A stretch of 64,000 nucleotides of DNA from Eublepharis macularius (Eukaryota > Chordata > Lepidosauria > Squamata > Eublepharidae): NCBI RefSeq assembly GCF_028583425.1, contig NC_072792.1, forward strand, positions 161,516,676-161,580,675, in the 5' to 3' direction. The position numbers and the translations under genes were made by a program. Below are positions 33,121 to 46,680 of this stretch, piece by piece (positions within the stretch are counted from its first letter, which is position 1; every line of letters starts with the position of its first letter). Under the pieces are notes generated by a model, which did no database searches, had not been told where the DNA came from, and worked only from the letters and a program-made list of their open reading frames with translations.

Positions 33121-33649
33121 AGACGGGGCGCATCAGCCAATCGCTTCACGCGCCCTCAAAAGGGCTTCCACTTTTCCTCGCAAAGCTAACAAAACTTTCA
33201 TCGCCTCCCAACCGCTCCTCAGGCCTGAAAATGTTCCCTTCACTCGAGAGCAGAGCAAACCATCCCCTCACGACGGAAGCAAAACAAAGGGCTGGGTTGC
33301 CAGGGCCGCGCCCCTCCTTCCCCACCCTCGCCTCGTCCAAGTCCCTCCCCGCGAAAGGGAGGAGCGAGAAGATCAGCGACCACCCTCTCTCACGGCCAAT
33401 GAAAGTTAACGAGCACATCTGCGAGCCAATAGGCGCGGCAGAAGAAGAGGCTCGGCGAAAAAGAAAAAGGGAGGGAGGAGAAGAGAGGCGCAGAGCGAGC
33501 AAGCGCGCACGCGGGGAGGTGGGGCTGGGGCAAAGTTGCGCGAGTTAGGGAAAGAAGCGCGAGAGAGGGAGGCGGTTGGAACCGTTGGGGGAGCGCACGC
33601 CGCGCGGATGACGAGCGCGCGGCCGCTGGCCAATCAGAGCGCCGCGTGG

Positions 33650-33733
33650 CGAAGTGAGTGACAAGCGGGTTTGCCAGCGGCAGGGGGGGTGGGTCAAGAG
33701 GCCGGCGTTCCGAGGGGGGAGCGTGGCGCGCAG
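33650..33733 (+). other. MSANTD4: MSANTD4 non-coding first exon (3' boundary)
   Basis: A consensus donor (gcgcgcag|gtgagt) follows 33733 inside the CpG island. It would splice to the acceptor that ends at 49216, leaving a 15.5-kb intron. The 5' limit is unknown; the donor is what supports the call. Confidence 0.55.
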
Positions 33734-34265
33734 GTGAGTCGCTTGGCCGCTGCGGGGGGTGGGAAGGCGAGAAGGAAGGGGGAGGAGCTGCGCCGTCCTG
33801 AGGGGAGCAGCGGGGCAGAGAGAACGGCTTTGGGGCCCGCTTGTGAGGAAAACTTGGCTGTTCCTTCCTCCCTTCTCCCGCCCTTCACCCTGCGCAGTTT
33901 TCCTCAGGGGCATTCTTCCCAACCGCGCCTCGCTCCGCCGACACGGCCTCACCCGCTTCCCCAACAAGCTTTCAGGAAAACGTTATTTCTTCTCCCTCTC
34001 AGGCGGCTCGTAGCGTCTCCTCCTCCCCAGACTGTGCCTTGAGTCGCGGTGCGTCTGTAATATTAACCTTCCCTCTTTTCTGACTCAGCTGTTTCCCCCC
34101 CCCGCTCCAGTAATAGAGAGAAAAAAGTGGTACAGTCGTCTGGTGACAGAGTGGGCTGTGCCACTGTGAGGAAATCTCACATACACATTCTTCTCTGCAA
34201 GTAGGACCCTAGTTTATGGGGAGCATTGCAAAGGAGTTGTGTGGTTAATGTGTGGCAGCAAAAAA

Positions 34266-34400
34266 CTAAACCTGGAGTCTTGTGGTACTTTAAAGACTTA
34301 CTGAAACTTTATTCCACCTTATGATCTGACTCTTGAAAGCCCCTATCTTGGAAATCTAGTCTTTAAAGTGCAACTGGACTCGAATTTTGCTCTTCAAATT
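34266..34400 (-). mobile_element. Fold-back retroposon, 'gtccagt.gcac' family
   Basis: 'gagtcttgtggtactttaaa' and, inverted, 'ctttaaagtgcaactggact' form a hairpin. The right end carries the head side ('cgaattttgctcttc'). It is diverged and has no clear target duplication. Confidence 0.55.
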
Positions 34401-34651
34401 TTTTTCAAAATAGTTTCATCATGTTTTTTTCCCCTTGGTTTATAATTTTACACAGTCCTATGATTTTGCATTTTATGGCTCTTCATGCCACATGTATTTT
34501 TTTTTATGCATCCTAGGTAAAATGACTTGTAGTGAGGGCCTGCTGCATATATGCAGTTAAATGGGCTTTAGTCCCTGAAAGCTGGTACTGGAATACATTT
34601 CTTTACTATGGCAGTTTCCTACTTGTAGATAGGATTGTGGTTAGTTAAAGA

Positions 34652-35060
34652 CAAGGGTCTCCAACCTTTTTGAACTTGCAGGTGCAATTGTAAATCAGAT
34701 GGGAAGGGGAGTGCAACTACAAAATGGCTGCCATCGGTGGTGCAGCAAACTGCAAAATATCAGGGAGTGATGCCATATCAGGCAGAAGTTTTGTATTAAA
34801 ATGAGTACATTGTTTAAAAATATTTTCTTGCATACATACAGTTTACTTTCAGTCACGCAATGAAAATCCTTGTGCTGTGGTGGCTGCTTCTGCTGTTGCA
34901 ACTTTTAAAACATTTTCACAGCCAGTTGGATCCTCATTGATCCGTATGAAGCCCTGCTGAAAAAAGCCCCACCTGGCCCCATCCACTTCCTAAAAACACT
35001 TGGTGGGAACCAGGAAGGGTATTAGTGGGTTCCATGTCGGAGCCACGTGGTTTATGGGAA
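34652..35060. mobile_element. hAT-type MITE, worn
   Basis: The left end caagggtctccaacc and the internal 'caaaatggctgcca' and 'ttcctaaaaacacttgg' parts match the MITE at 61608-61990. The right terminus is not clear. Confidence 0.55.
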
Positions 35061-37974
35061 TGTTAAAGATACAGGAACCTACCACCTACTTTCTGAAGTG
35101 ATATAGGTGGTTCTACCACTTTTTTCTGCCATATGAAGTTCCAGTATTACTGGTTCAGTCCCAGATATTTGAGAGTCAGTTGATAGTTACTCAGGGTAGC
35201 TTTTTGGTGTGGTGAGAGGCATCTAGAGGTCACCTAAGGTTCTACCATATTTTACATGATAAGTATATTTTCCTCTACCTGTCACAGGTTTGGTCTGTGT
35301 TCAGCTTTTCCGTACTTAAAAGTCATGGACAGACATAATTGCGTTACTTGATACTTCTTGATTTGAGAAGGTGTTCCTTAAAGGTCCAGTGGGTGGTGAG
35401 AGGGGGGCATTTGTATAAAGTGGATGCTGTTCCATCCACCCACTCACTTACTTTTGTGGTAAAAACTAGTTGTGCTGTTACTCAATATTCCTTTGAAATA
35501 TTATTTGAAAGTCTTCTTCACTTCCCCTTGCAGTAGTAGATTTAAAGGTAAATTATTTCAAAGGTGTGATTTACCTGGTGGCATTCACATTATCTGTTTG
35601 CATTATATTGTAGTAGTAATGGTGCATTTATTCTAATTCCATTTATTCCAGAACAATCCAGAGCAAGCAGATGAATTTCCTGAGCTTTTAGAGAGAGAAA
35701 AAGTCTAGACTTTGGATTGGGCTTTAGGGCTTCAAAGGCCCAATTTAGAACCATTTCAAACTGGATCTGCAAGTTCTGAGACCTGATCCATGAATGAAAG
35801 AGCCCTGGAATTTGAGGTTAAAATTGTTGATGCAAGACTTCATTACCATCTCTGGTTTATTCTCAGATTTCTGCTTCCAGATGATTTTACTTGTAACTAC
35901 ATTGAAAGCAAATCATAAACTTTGTGTATCTGTACAATATGTATTTGCTCAAGAGTGTTTTCAATTGCGTTTAAATCGGTCTGTGATGATTATGGCTCTA
36001 TTTTGCAGCCCAAGGAAAGTTGAAGTGAAAAATTCAGATGAAATTCAGTGTTAATAAATGTAAAATAATGTATCAGAGAAAGAACTCCAATTATATTTAC
36101 AGTATGTTGCATTCTAAATTTGCTGTTATTCAAGAAAGAGATATTGGAGTTGTTATGGACAGCTGCATGTGAAAACATCAAAACAGGCACCAAACAGGAA
36201 GATAATGAGGATACCTGGAGGAAGATACTAAAATGTAAAGCTTTTGCAAAGAAGATTTGTGCATTGAACTGTTGTGGGTTTTCATTGCTCCATTTAGAAA
36301 TTGCTGTAATAGATACGGAAAAAGGGTATGGTGTATGTGTTGCGATTAGAAGATGAGACTAACAGGCATTTCAGTTTCCTCAAAGGAGGATATGATGGAG
36401 CAGTTTTTAATTTTGAAATCAGGCTTTTAGAGATTAGGCCAAAATACATAATGCATGGATGCAGAGGGGGAAGCAAATATCAAGGCTACGATATAATACT
36501 GCAGAGGGTATCTGATGATGTCCCCTTTGCTTGGGCAAAGTTGAAATAAATTTGTTAGATTTTGGCGTAACTAACTTTCTATGGATTTTGGCAAGTTATT
36601 TGGCTTTGATCCTGTGAAGCCAAAGTTACTAACCCAAACTAGATACTCTTTGCCATGGAGCATGCTTCTCTTTCCACTAAAACCAGTTGCACAATGATCA
36701 ATTTAAAAATCACTGGAATTTTTCAAATGGAAGCTTTAGCAGAATAGGAAGCTTGCTGTGTGGCACAGATTATCTAGTGTGCCTGAAACTTTTTCATAGG
36801 ATCCCATCCTGTAAAATTAAAGAGTACTTTTTAATACAATATACTGATAGTCTTTGAGTTTTACTGACATCAGAAGATGATCAATAGTAATAGCAGCACT
36901 AAAATTAATAGATGTTGATATCCCATCTAAAATGATCTTACTAATTTGGGCCTCATGCAGTTTGTACTACAAAATACCGTTGCTGTAACGGGAAGGATTG
37001 CAGCTGTCTGTTGTGTACTCAGTGAAACAACTAAAGCCAGTAAGCCAACTTACTTTTTGCAGGAAAAGACAAATTTCTTGGGGTTAATTTTATAAGGACT
37101 AGACTGATTTATGTTGCAGATTACTGTTTGGATCCTCAACATGCTCTACCGAATCAAGTCTTCTTGGTCACTTAAGTCCAGTCTGAAGGCTTGTCTATTT
37201 TGATACCTAGGCTTTTCACTCTAGGTTGTATTTAAAGTATTTATTCATTTAAACGTACTCCTGGGTTTTGTGCCCAGTAGGTTTCTACAAAGGAATATGC
37301 AGTCAAATAGTATTGCAATCAATTGTATTTGTTGATGTTACTAAATATCAAACTCTGTTCTTGGATTAGCTCTTTCCCCCATGTTTCAGTGAATGTGTTG
37401 GAGCTTATTATGTATCCTAACAGGAAAAAAATATCATGACAATTGTTTTTCAGTATTTCAGAACCAAGCAGATATATAGGATCATTCTGATTTATAAACT
37501 TCTCACTTAATTTATTTTCTGCAGTGCATTTATTTTCTGCAGTGCACTGTTCTTCGTTCATACGGCTTACAAAAGGTTCTTAAGAGGTATCCCATTGATG
37601 CACTGACCAGACTTATATGCTTAACTTCAGCATACTGAGTGCCCTTAAACCATACTCTGGGTCCCAGGGGTTTTTGAGAGGGTAGTTTAAAAAATAAATA
37701 AATAATCAGTGATGCAAGTCTTCAGCATTCTGCTACTAAAATTCTACTTGTCAGAAGACACTTAAACTGTGTCACAGTTCTTCATAAAAAATCAAACTTT
37801 CGCATGTGACAAAAAGCCAGTCAGGATTGTGAGTGCAGACTTCTTGTGAACTGTAGACCTTACTACTTCAGAACTGAATGTAAAAGTGAGACCTTAAAAT
37901 TAGCAGTAGAACTGAAGAGACTAAGACAAAATATAATGTATAACAGCAGTATAAATTTAATTTTCAAAATAACA
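35061..37974. other. MSANTD4 intron 1; a possible CR1-like remnant
   Basis: Around 36030-36190 the plus strand reads ..NVNKCKIMYQRKNSNYIY..ERDIGVVMDS, like the end of a CR1-type RT. A 16-bp motif ('catttattttctgcag') is tandemly doubled at about 37508-37545. No host exon is recognised. Confidence 0.4.
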
Positions 37975-38215
37975 ACAACAGCAACATTCAATTTATATAC
38001 CGCCCTTCAGGACAACTTAATGCCTGTTCAGAGCGGTTTACAAAGTATGTTGTTATCCCCACAACAAAACACCCTGTGAGGTGGGTGGGGCTGAGAGAAC
38101 TCCAGAGAACTGTTGACTAGCCCAAAGTCACCCAGCTGGTTTCAAGTGGAGGAGTGGGGAATCAAATCTGGCTATCCAGATTAGAGTCCCGCACTCATAA
38201 CCACTACAACAAAGA
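37975..38215 (-). mobile_element. Sauria-type SINE, full length
   Basis: The minus strand has a head with 'gagtgcgggactctaatctg', '..gatttgattcccc', 'accagctgggtgactttggg', 'cctcacagggtgttttg' and a tail 'aagggcggtatataaattg' followed by a TTG-rich tail (plus-strand aacaacaacagcaac). Confidence 0.85.
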
Positions 38216-38739
38216 TGGAATTTGAACTTTAAAACTAGCATATATCAGTCAGTTAACACTTACTTTCTCTTTGCTGCTATTTTATTACAGTATTTAAAAA
38301 AAAATTCTCTGCTTTAATTTTTATTTTCCCTAACAGCTGTCAACCTCAGTTAATTAAGACATCAAACTTTGATCAATGAAGAAATACGAGCTTTATTTCA
38401 TAAATAAAACTCAGATGCTATGCCTTGTTAGGACATATGATAAAGATCAGCCATAGTAGATAATCTAATATACTTTCAAAGCTAATTATTTACAGAATAA
38501 AAGATAAAATTGTTATACAAAGCTAAATACAAACAATTCTTCAGAATCAAATTCTTCAGGAGACATGGCACCAAAACAGGAGTGATTGACAAGACAATAC
38601 AATCTCTCTGTAATATAAACATGCTAAATGTCTGGTGCCACACAAGAGTTTTGGGTATCTTTCTGAGAGACTGCTTATCCAAGGTTAATTCTTGAGTACA
38701 AAGTGAAAACAAAGAAATTGGTGACATTCTCTCCTTACT

Positions 38740-39335
38740 ATAGGGCTTCCTGACCTGCAGTTTTTAGTGTTTTAAACTGTGTCAGAGTTACAAACTCTCT
38801 ATAGTTCTGCTAATAGAACGTGTTCTCCCCTAAACTTGGGGATTTTCCCTAATGTAAGTTTCCCAGCAGTATACCTTTACCAACTCCTGGCTCCCAATCT
38901 ACGTAGAGCCTTTTCTCTGGCCAGATTTAATGTTCTTCCTTCAGCCATTTTATCTGGCACATTTCATGGCATTCCTTATTCCAGCAGGTGTTGTCCTTGT
39001 TTGGTGGACTGTGTTGAAACTGTTTCCCATGTTCTTCACCAGTGCCCTTGTTATCTGGCGCCACGCCGGGATCTTCTACATCCTATATTAGCCCAACTTT
39101 CAGAGTTTTCTGATGATTTTAAGGTTCAGTTCCTGCTTGACAACCCAGATGGGGAAATAACTGAAATAGTAGCTAAGTTTCTCTACAGTGCCATGGCTAT
39201 ACGCCCTGACAAGTAATATTCTGTACTGGTTTTGCTGCACTGTTGCCCTGCTCCTATCTGTATTTTAATCTCATTTTGTATGGAGTCTCTGTATTTAAAA
39301 TTTTATATTTTATATATGCCAATAAAAGCTTGCTT
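38740..39335 (+). mobile_element. APE-type LINE, C-terminal ORF2 fragment and 3' end
   Basis: One open frame (38779-39216) encodes SLARFNVLPSAILSGTF..CCPCLVDCVETVSHVLHQCPCY..., the Cys/His knuckle found at the end of ORF2 in this LINE type. It is followed by a 3' end 'ccaataaaagcttgcttgac'. The full-length relative at 55300-57805 has the same domain. It is severely 5'-truncated. Confidence 0.65.
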
Positions 39336-42261
39336 GACTGAAACTGTCAGAAGGAATCTGCTTACAAAGAAAAGCTTTTGCCTTCTGTGTGAGAGGGCAG
39401 CTCTAATAATACTCATAAATAGATCTTTAGACTAGAGGTCATACAAAAATTCCTTTACACATTTCCTATCTTTTAAAGAGTTTTTATTGAAGGAATTTTA
39501 GCCAGGAAAGACATGGCTAATTGAGCTGCATTTATATCACGGTATGCTTTTCATCAGCTGTGTCACCTTTTTCATATGAACTTAAACACTTGATTGCTTT
39601 AATCTATGCAAAGATTAATAATTCACAAGCCTTGATGAGAAATTTCATGCACGGAAATGTAAAAGTTATAATTTAGAAAAAAATTCTGTAAGGCTTTAGC
39701 TGGTTGTGAGACAAGCTCAGGGCATTAAATTGTCCTGAAGAGTGGTATATAAATCAAATGTTATCATTATTATTATTTTATTCACTGATTCTGAATTAAT
39801 TAGTGCTTTCTCGTTATATGAAAAATACTGGTATGGAAGACAAAGGGAGATAAATTTTGTGGCCTGGGGATTCTGTTTTTTTTTTTTTTTAAGATAGAAT
39901 TTATTTCTGGTCAACTTCAGAATACTGAAGCTGTATAGAAATGTAAAAAGAGAAGGTTGTTGTTATATTTGATATTGTCACTGACATAAAATAGAGCACT
40001 GCTGGATTAACCCGTGGGCCCATTCAGAGTTGCCAAGTCCCCCTACCTGTAAACGGGGGGTGAGAATGATGCCTGATTGGGGGGGGGGTGCCACTTCTCA
40101 CTCGCACACATGCACTCTGCAGTCTTCCAATTACATCACTTTTGGTTTAAACTTGAAGTGGCGTAATTAGAAGCCTATCCCTATCCTAGTATTCTCTTTC
40201 AGCAGTGTCTAGCCAGATGTTTCTAGACACCTATAAGCAGGACATGAATTGTCAACACTGTTTGCCCAAAGTACATTTTGTTCAGAGGTATTATTACATG
40301 TATGCCTGATGGTTCCATTTAGCCGTTATGGGCAATAACCATTGGTAGACCTATTCTGTGAATTTAAGTTTTAACTTCCTCTTAATGCCTTCTAAGCCAT
40401 TTTCCATTGCCCCATTTTGGGGTAATGGAATAATGCATTATATGAAGTAGTACTTTCTTTTGTAAGTATGGCTCTACAGCCAATCATTTCCATTAACTGG
40501 TCCTGAATTCTAATGTTATATGAAAGAGAGAAATTTCTACCTTCTTTCCCTAATATTGCAAACTTCTATCATGTCCTCACTTAAGACACATCTGGCAAAA
40601 TCCACAAAGTAAAATGACCCAATAGTATTAACTGAGCTGATAAAATAAAAGACAAAGTTTAGAGACAAAAACCTAATTGACTATTATAGAATGGCAGGGT
40701 ATCTATCTAATGGCAGCCTGAGCACAAAGTCTGAATTTGCTGTACAGGACAACACTCAGAGTTTTATGGTCATTTTAAGTACTGTGGTTGAGTTGAATGT
40801 GAATGACAGTAGCATTTCAAATGACTTCAGTGGAGCTTTTCACTCTAACCTAAATCTCCCCAGTAATTTCTACAGGTAAATTTCCATATATGGAACTGCA
40901 CAAATTGGTGACTGTCATTGCAAAGCACCACCACTTTGTTCAAGTGATTCTGTGACACTGCCTGTTGTCCAGTGCTCATTTATAGTGCATAATCATATCT
41001 GATTGAAGGTTGAGTAGTTTTCTGATGGTACATGTGCACAGATGTTTCGGTTGTACTCAATTGTGTTTGTTTTACAAATGCAAATGGCATGGCATGGTGA
41101 CAGCATTGTTACTTCCAGTTACATTGCCTTTATGACAGGACAGCTACCCCATCTATCCTTCTGAGAGAGGAGAAAAACTGACACATTGTACAATCCCTAA
41201 ATGCTTTGCAGGGATCCGATGCTTGGCTAAATGCCAATTTAAAACAGTTTTGGTTATTTAGGGCTGGTCAGTGAAAATAATGGTCAAGTACTTTTAAAGC
41301 ATCAATTAATTAATTAAACAGGTATGGTATATGCTAGTTACAAATTGAATTATTATTGTGAAACTTGTAGTCAATTTTAATCATTTTAAAGAAAGCTAGA
41401 GATTCATATCCATGTGACTGATTCTGTGAGAAAATCTCTTGGGGTAACAATGGGATAGAAATGTTTTAATTAAAAATGGCTTTTATCCTGGAAAATTTAA
41501 AAAGAATATATTAAAGCAAGATGATTACTTATTTATAAAGCAAATGTTAAATGTACTTGCAATAAGTAGGCACTAGGTCAGTTCTAAATATTAACAGCAT
41601 CAGCAGCTGGTTTGGCTGCTAGAGTTGCTCTGAAGTGCCACAGGGCTAAGAGATGTGATTTCATGGTAGCAGCACATCTCTTGCTAAAATAAAATTACAT
41701 CATACTGAATTGAAGACAAAAATTAAGTCATCACTTGCAGTGTGGCATTGGTTTTATGGGCAACCTTAACAACATTTTTGTAAGTCTAAAATTCTGGTAT
41801 CAGAATAGAACGGTACAGTCACTGATATGCTATCCTCCCCGCCCCTCACGCACAGCCTGTATAATAAAGTGGGTTTTATAAAATGTATATATATAGTTTA
41901 TTTTGTGTACTTCCAAAAATAATTCCAGTTTTTTCCAAACAAATAATTATTGAACTTACTGTAATTTTATATGTGCCTCTGTGATAGAATCCTTTTATTT
42001 TCAGTGTTGAAATTTAAAGGGATATTAGCATGTTTTTTTCCTTTTGAATAGGGGATGTACCATAACTTTGTTGTTGTTAAATTGTTCTTTGGAGTTAATT
42101 TTTTTAATGTATATACTCTTTGTTCTGTAGCTTGTTCATACCCTGAAAAATAGTCTGAACAGACATGCCTTTTTCTTACCTCAGTTAATTGTGCAATTAA
42201 AGCCATAGTATGATTTGGTGGAGACAACATTGCTTGATTTCCTAAACATGGTTAAGACACT
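39336..42261. other. MSANTD4 intron 1; small repeat fragments
   Basis: A Sauria SINE 3' tail fragment lies at 39717-39780 ('gaagagtggtatataaatca' followed by att repeats). A fragment related to the 22727-23122 MITE lies at about 40020-40180. Otherwise no gene is recognised. Confidence 0.5.
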
Positions 42262-42355
42262 CATGATGTAATTCTAAACAGTTAACACCATTCTAAACCC
42301 ACTGGGTTGAGTGAGCCTAGAAGAGTGTAACTCTGCTTACGATTTCATTGTTGGT
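42262..42355. repeat. Palindromic MITE copy
   Basis: 'gatgtaattctaaacagtta', 'aacccactgggttgagtg' and 'agagtgtaactctgcttacg' follow the common reptile palindromic repeat, diverged. Confidence 0.5.
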
Positions 42356-42764
42356 GTATCCTTGGGCTCATCTGATTCTCTTTCCCCCCTTCATCTTCTG
42401 TCTTACGGACCTCACCATGGTGCAGTGTTACATCTGCACTGCCATTTTTGCTATCAGTGAGTAACTCTAAACCAGTGGTCCCCAACCTTTTGGCACATGG
42501 GGGCCGCATTAGCGTGCTCAATGCCTAAAGAGGGTTACATTTAAATAAAAACGTAACAAAATTATGAACTGACCTATTTAGATCAACAGTAAACATTCAG
42601 AGATTAATGAAGAAATGTAAACTTGAATGCAGTCCATTTTGGAACAATATTTTACTGTCAAATCCTTTTATTTAGATACACATGCTTACCAAGTCAGTGT
42701 GGTTTTTGTTGCTGTTTTCTGTTAGCCAAGGCATTAATGTCCAAGTCAAGGTTTGTGACAGACA

Positions 42765-44280
42765 TCCTTAAATGTCATTTAAATGTTCATCTGTAAGTCT
42801 TGACCTACACTTACATTTCACAATTTTCATCTTGGAAAGAGTTTGTTTACAGGTGTATGTGGTGCCAAAGATGGTGAACATGCTTGCAGCAAATTTCTTT
42901 AGGTTGATAAATATATCAGGTAGACCACAATAGAAATCTAACAGACTATTTTATATCTAAATGTCTCTGAGATTATCATTGGGTTGCAAATCAATTAGTT
43001 CCATCTGAAAAAAGTTACTTGCATCTTCTGGTGCTTTTTCTAATGGATTCTGAAATATTCTTATTTTCTTTCTGTGCTTATGGCAATCAGTGAATCTACT
43101 GGAATTGCACTTGCAGTAGGTTGAGTGCTTTGACATGTCTTTCAATATTGATTTGTAAATTCCCATCCTTCTCAAATTTTAGTCCATTGCAGCATGAGAA
43201 GTTTGGGCAGTTACTTTCACTAACTTGCTTCACAAAAAGGATTGATTTTGCTTGAAAAGCTTTCTATTCAGAATATATGTCATACACAAGCTCTTCCCCT
43301 GCAAGCTTAGATTCAGTGTGTTCAGATGCTCTGTAATACCAGTTAAGAAAGCCAAATCAAAAATCCATCCAGGGTCAGAAAGTACTTCTTGATGTTTTCC
43401 TTTCTCCTTGAGAAAGACATCAACTTCATCATGAAGACTGGAAAAATCTTTGAGGATTTTGCCTTTGCTAAGCCGCCTGATTCTGCATGGTACAATACGT
43501 CTCCATATTCTGCATCTATCTCTGAGAGAAAATTTTGAAAGTGACTATAAGTAAAGCCTTGATACCTAATGTAATTAATACTGGATACAACAATACACAT
43601 CACACTTTCCCAATGAAGAATCTTATTACACAAGGCTTGCTGATGGATGATGCAGTGAAATTGCATAGGAAGTGTACCATTTAATTTCATTATCTCGTCA
43701 CCGATTCTTGCAACTCTACCAGTTTTATTTCCCACCATATTTCTTGTACTGTCAGTTATGATGCTTTTCAAGTTATCCCAAGTCAACCAAGATTTTCTAC
43801 TGATTCACATACCTTCAAGAATGTTTTCTGCAGTTGTAGTACCTTTCAAATTCTACAGTACACATAACTCTTCTGTAATTCTGAAGTTGGAATCTTTCCT
43901 TGTAATACATATTAGTAGTTGAGCAGTGTTTGTAATGTCATTGCTCTCATCTAATGCCAAATGAAAAAACCTAAAACTTTTTTTAACAATCAGTGACATG
44001 CAGATCTTGTAGTTTTTGGACATGCCTGGTGATTGCAGATAAATGACATATTTAACACAAGAGACATTATCAGGGCATGTTTCCTCCATTAGTTTAACCA
44101 TGCACTTTTAAACAAATTCACCATCAGTGAATGGCCTACCACTAAATGAGAGCTGGACCTCACAGTAGACAGGTTCTCAACATGCTTTCTAAAACTTCTT
44201 TGCTGCAAAAATGTTTTTAAAGAGAGTTTATCTTGTTCTTTCGCACCTCGCCTTGGCACATTGAGTAGCTCTTGTGACAG
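42765..44280 (-). pseudogene. hAT (Charlie-like) transposase, decayed
   Basis: Pieces on the minus strand, in N-to-C order: FFHLALDESNDITNTAQLLI (about 43970), DSTRNMVGNKTGRVARI..FHCIIHQQALCNKIL..FTYSHFQNFLSEID (43786-43343), IFQNPLEKAPEDASNFFQMELIDLQ (about 43060-42965) and ASMFTIFGTTYTCKQTLSKMK..CRSRLTDEHLND (42900-42770). They cover the catalytic core and the C-terminal hAT dimerisation domain, like the Charlie-type transposases that gave rise to host genes such as GTF2IRD2 and the FAM200/ZBED group. Frame changes and stops separate the pieces; for example, the HWESV..GFTY frame ends near 43343. No N-terminal BED finger was recognised. Confidence 0.85.
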
Positions 44281-46680
44281 GATTCAAAGTGCCTTTTAGC
44301 AGAGCAGCAGTTGCAGAGTTTCAATATTATCCTTGAATAAATAAAAATATGAGAAGCATAGTTTTAGGGATCTAAGTCTTCCCTTTCCCATCAAATCCAC
44401 CCCTCTCTAGCTGCCATTAGCTGAGGATTTTCATTTCAACCATGGCAAAGAAGAGAAGTGACCCTTGCCTTTAAAGTTCTCAGGAATATTGGACCATATG
44501 CACAGGCTAGGAATTGTTTTAAAATAGATTATGAATCTGACCTACCAGATGGCAGAGTTACAATCCTAAGTACATTGAATACTATGAAATTTCTTTCTTA
44601 ATAAACACACTACCTTGAGGTTTAAATCTACACATGCTAATACTTTGGGGGCTCTCCAAAAAAGGGCAGGTAGAGAGAGAGAGAGTGAATGAAAGGGTGG
44701 CCTCCCACCTGGAGTAGAGGATACTCCATTAAGTTGGCTTCAGATTATATGCAGAGTGCACATACACATCACTGCCTGCCAGCCTCAATCATGAGAAGCA
44801 AAATGACAGCTGGGGGAGAGGAACTTGGCTGGAGGAAGTGGGAAGAGAAATTCCATAAGCTTTCCTGCTAAGAAAATACTCCTTCCCTCTGAGCTCAAGG
44901 CACCACTCACCTGCTCCTGCAATCACAGATGCATGAGAAGACTCCTAACGAGTGGGTGGGGGAGGAGAGGCAAAAAAAAAAGCAAGGCAAAAAGTCAGAG
45001 CACCCAGCTCTTGTTGTGGAAGCTAGAATGCTTTTGCCTGCATCTGCAACCTCACCAGTAACCTTGGAAGCCACTTGGAGGAGCCTTGATGGATGGAGCC
45101 TCTAGAAATGTTCTGTATGCAAAACACTTTGTATCCTTTTTGTTGTTGTTGCAAAAATACCAGCCCTTTTACTGTTTTTTCCTGCCTTTTTGCAAAAGAC
45201 ATCTCCTGTACCCATTAATACAGCTGCTTTAGCTTTCTTACACGTGTATATAGCCTTCAACATGGTAAAGAGGCCACATCTTCGACTGTATTGAGCCTTT
45301 GAGGGAAAGTCTTGTTTCAACATTAGATATTCAGTCTGAACTGTGGTCAGATCATCATCTGCTGAAGGCAAAAGTAAAGATGACCCCCCAACACCTGCAA
45401 AATGGGGGGGGGTTCTAGTTAAAATGATTTGCCCACAAAGGTTCGTGGATCTTTCTAGATTCCAAAATGCAATGGAGGATTTTAGAATTCCAGACACATG
45501 TTCTATGGAAACTGCTGTAGGAGCATGGAACCTGAAATTCCCTGAAGCTGTTGACTCCATTGCTTCTTGTTGACTCCTCTTGCCCTTGGAATGGAAGCCA
45601 GCTGTTATGGTTAACCACACAGCTGGGTGACCTAAAGAGGGTTGGAAGACACCTAGAAAGATGCTGGTGGAAAACTTGCATGGAAACTGATAGCATGCTG
45701 CAGAACCCCTGGAAGACCTATGAAGCGGAAATGAAAGTGGCAAAGAAACATTTTTCAGCAACCATTGTGTCAGCTAGTTCACGGCCATCCCAGTTGTTTA
45801 AGGTACCTTCTAACCCCTAAATCTGAACCATTACAGTCTCAAGAATGGAAAATTATCTGTGAGGCCTTTGCTACATTTTTCGCTGATAAAATAACACAAA
45901 CACAGTCTGATCTGGATGCTAGCTGTAATTCAGACGAGATGGAAGAAATACTTAATACACTATCTGGCTCACATATGGACTTCCTTAAATTAATTATAAT
46001 GACAGATCTTAACAGGATCCTGAAATCTATGAAAGCCACTACTTGTGTGCTTGATCCTTACCCATCTTGGCTGTTAAAATCAAGTAAGGTTCACGTAAGT
46101 GAACCACTGAGGTTTGTTGTGTATTAATCGCTAACTCAGGGCACCTTCCCCTGGCCGGTCAAATAGGCAGTTATCCACGTGCTAATGTAAAAACCATCCC
46201 TAGACAAAAATTACATAGCCAATTATTGCCCAGTCTTTAATCTGCCCTTTCTGGCCAAAGCGATTGAGAGAGCAGTAGCTGACCAACCCCAGATCTTCTT
46301 GGATAACTCTAACGTTCTGGACCTTTTTCAGTCTGGATTCAGACAAGGTCATGGGATAGAGATGGCACTAGTAGCTTTAATGGATGATCTCCATCTGAAT
46401 ATGGGCAAAGACCATGCTTCGGTGCTCTTCCTGGATCTATCTGCAGCCCTTGACACAGTAGATCATGCTATCCTGTTGAGGCGTTTAGAAACAGAAATGT
46501 GCATCAAAGGATGTGCCTTGGATTTGGTTTAAATCGTTTCTCATGGAACAGACTCTAAGGGTTGCTATTGGAGATGAGCTGTCATCAGAATGGGCATTAT
46601 CTTGGGGGTTTCCACAGGGCCCAATCCTATCTCCCATGTTATTCAACCTCAATGTAAAGCTTTTAAAAGAACTCATTCTC

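Larger units (their letters stand above)
33060..34060. promoter_or_regulatory. CpG island promoter of MSANTD4
   Basis: This is strongly GC- and CpG-rich, unlike everything around it. At least four CCAAT boxes are present (cagccaatcg near 33133, ggccaatga near 33394, agccaatagg near 33424, ggccaatcag near 33629), together with a perfect X-box at 33107-33120. No TATA box stands out. Long open frames here on both strands are by-products of high GC and are not genes. Confidence 0.8.

Noticed and set aside
33060-34042. Several frames of 60-160 codons on both strands
   Set aside because: They lie in the MSANTD4 CpG island, where stop codons are rare. None resembles a protein, and the only supported feature is a splice donor.
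45102-45761. 219-codon minus-strand frame
   Set aside because: Much of it is antisense to the nested L2-like LINE, whose plus-strand reading matches known domains. The remainder is not recognised.
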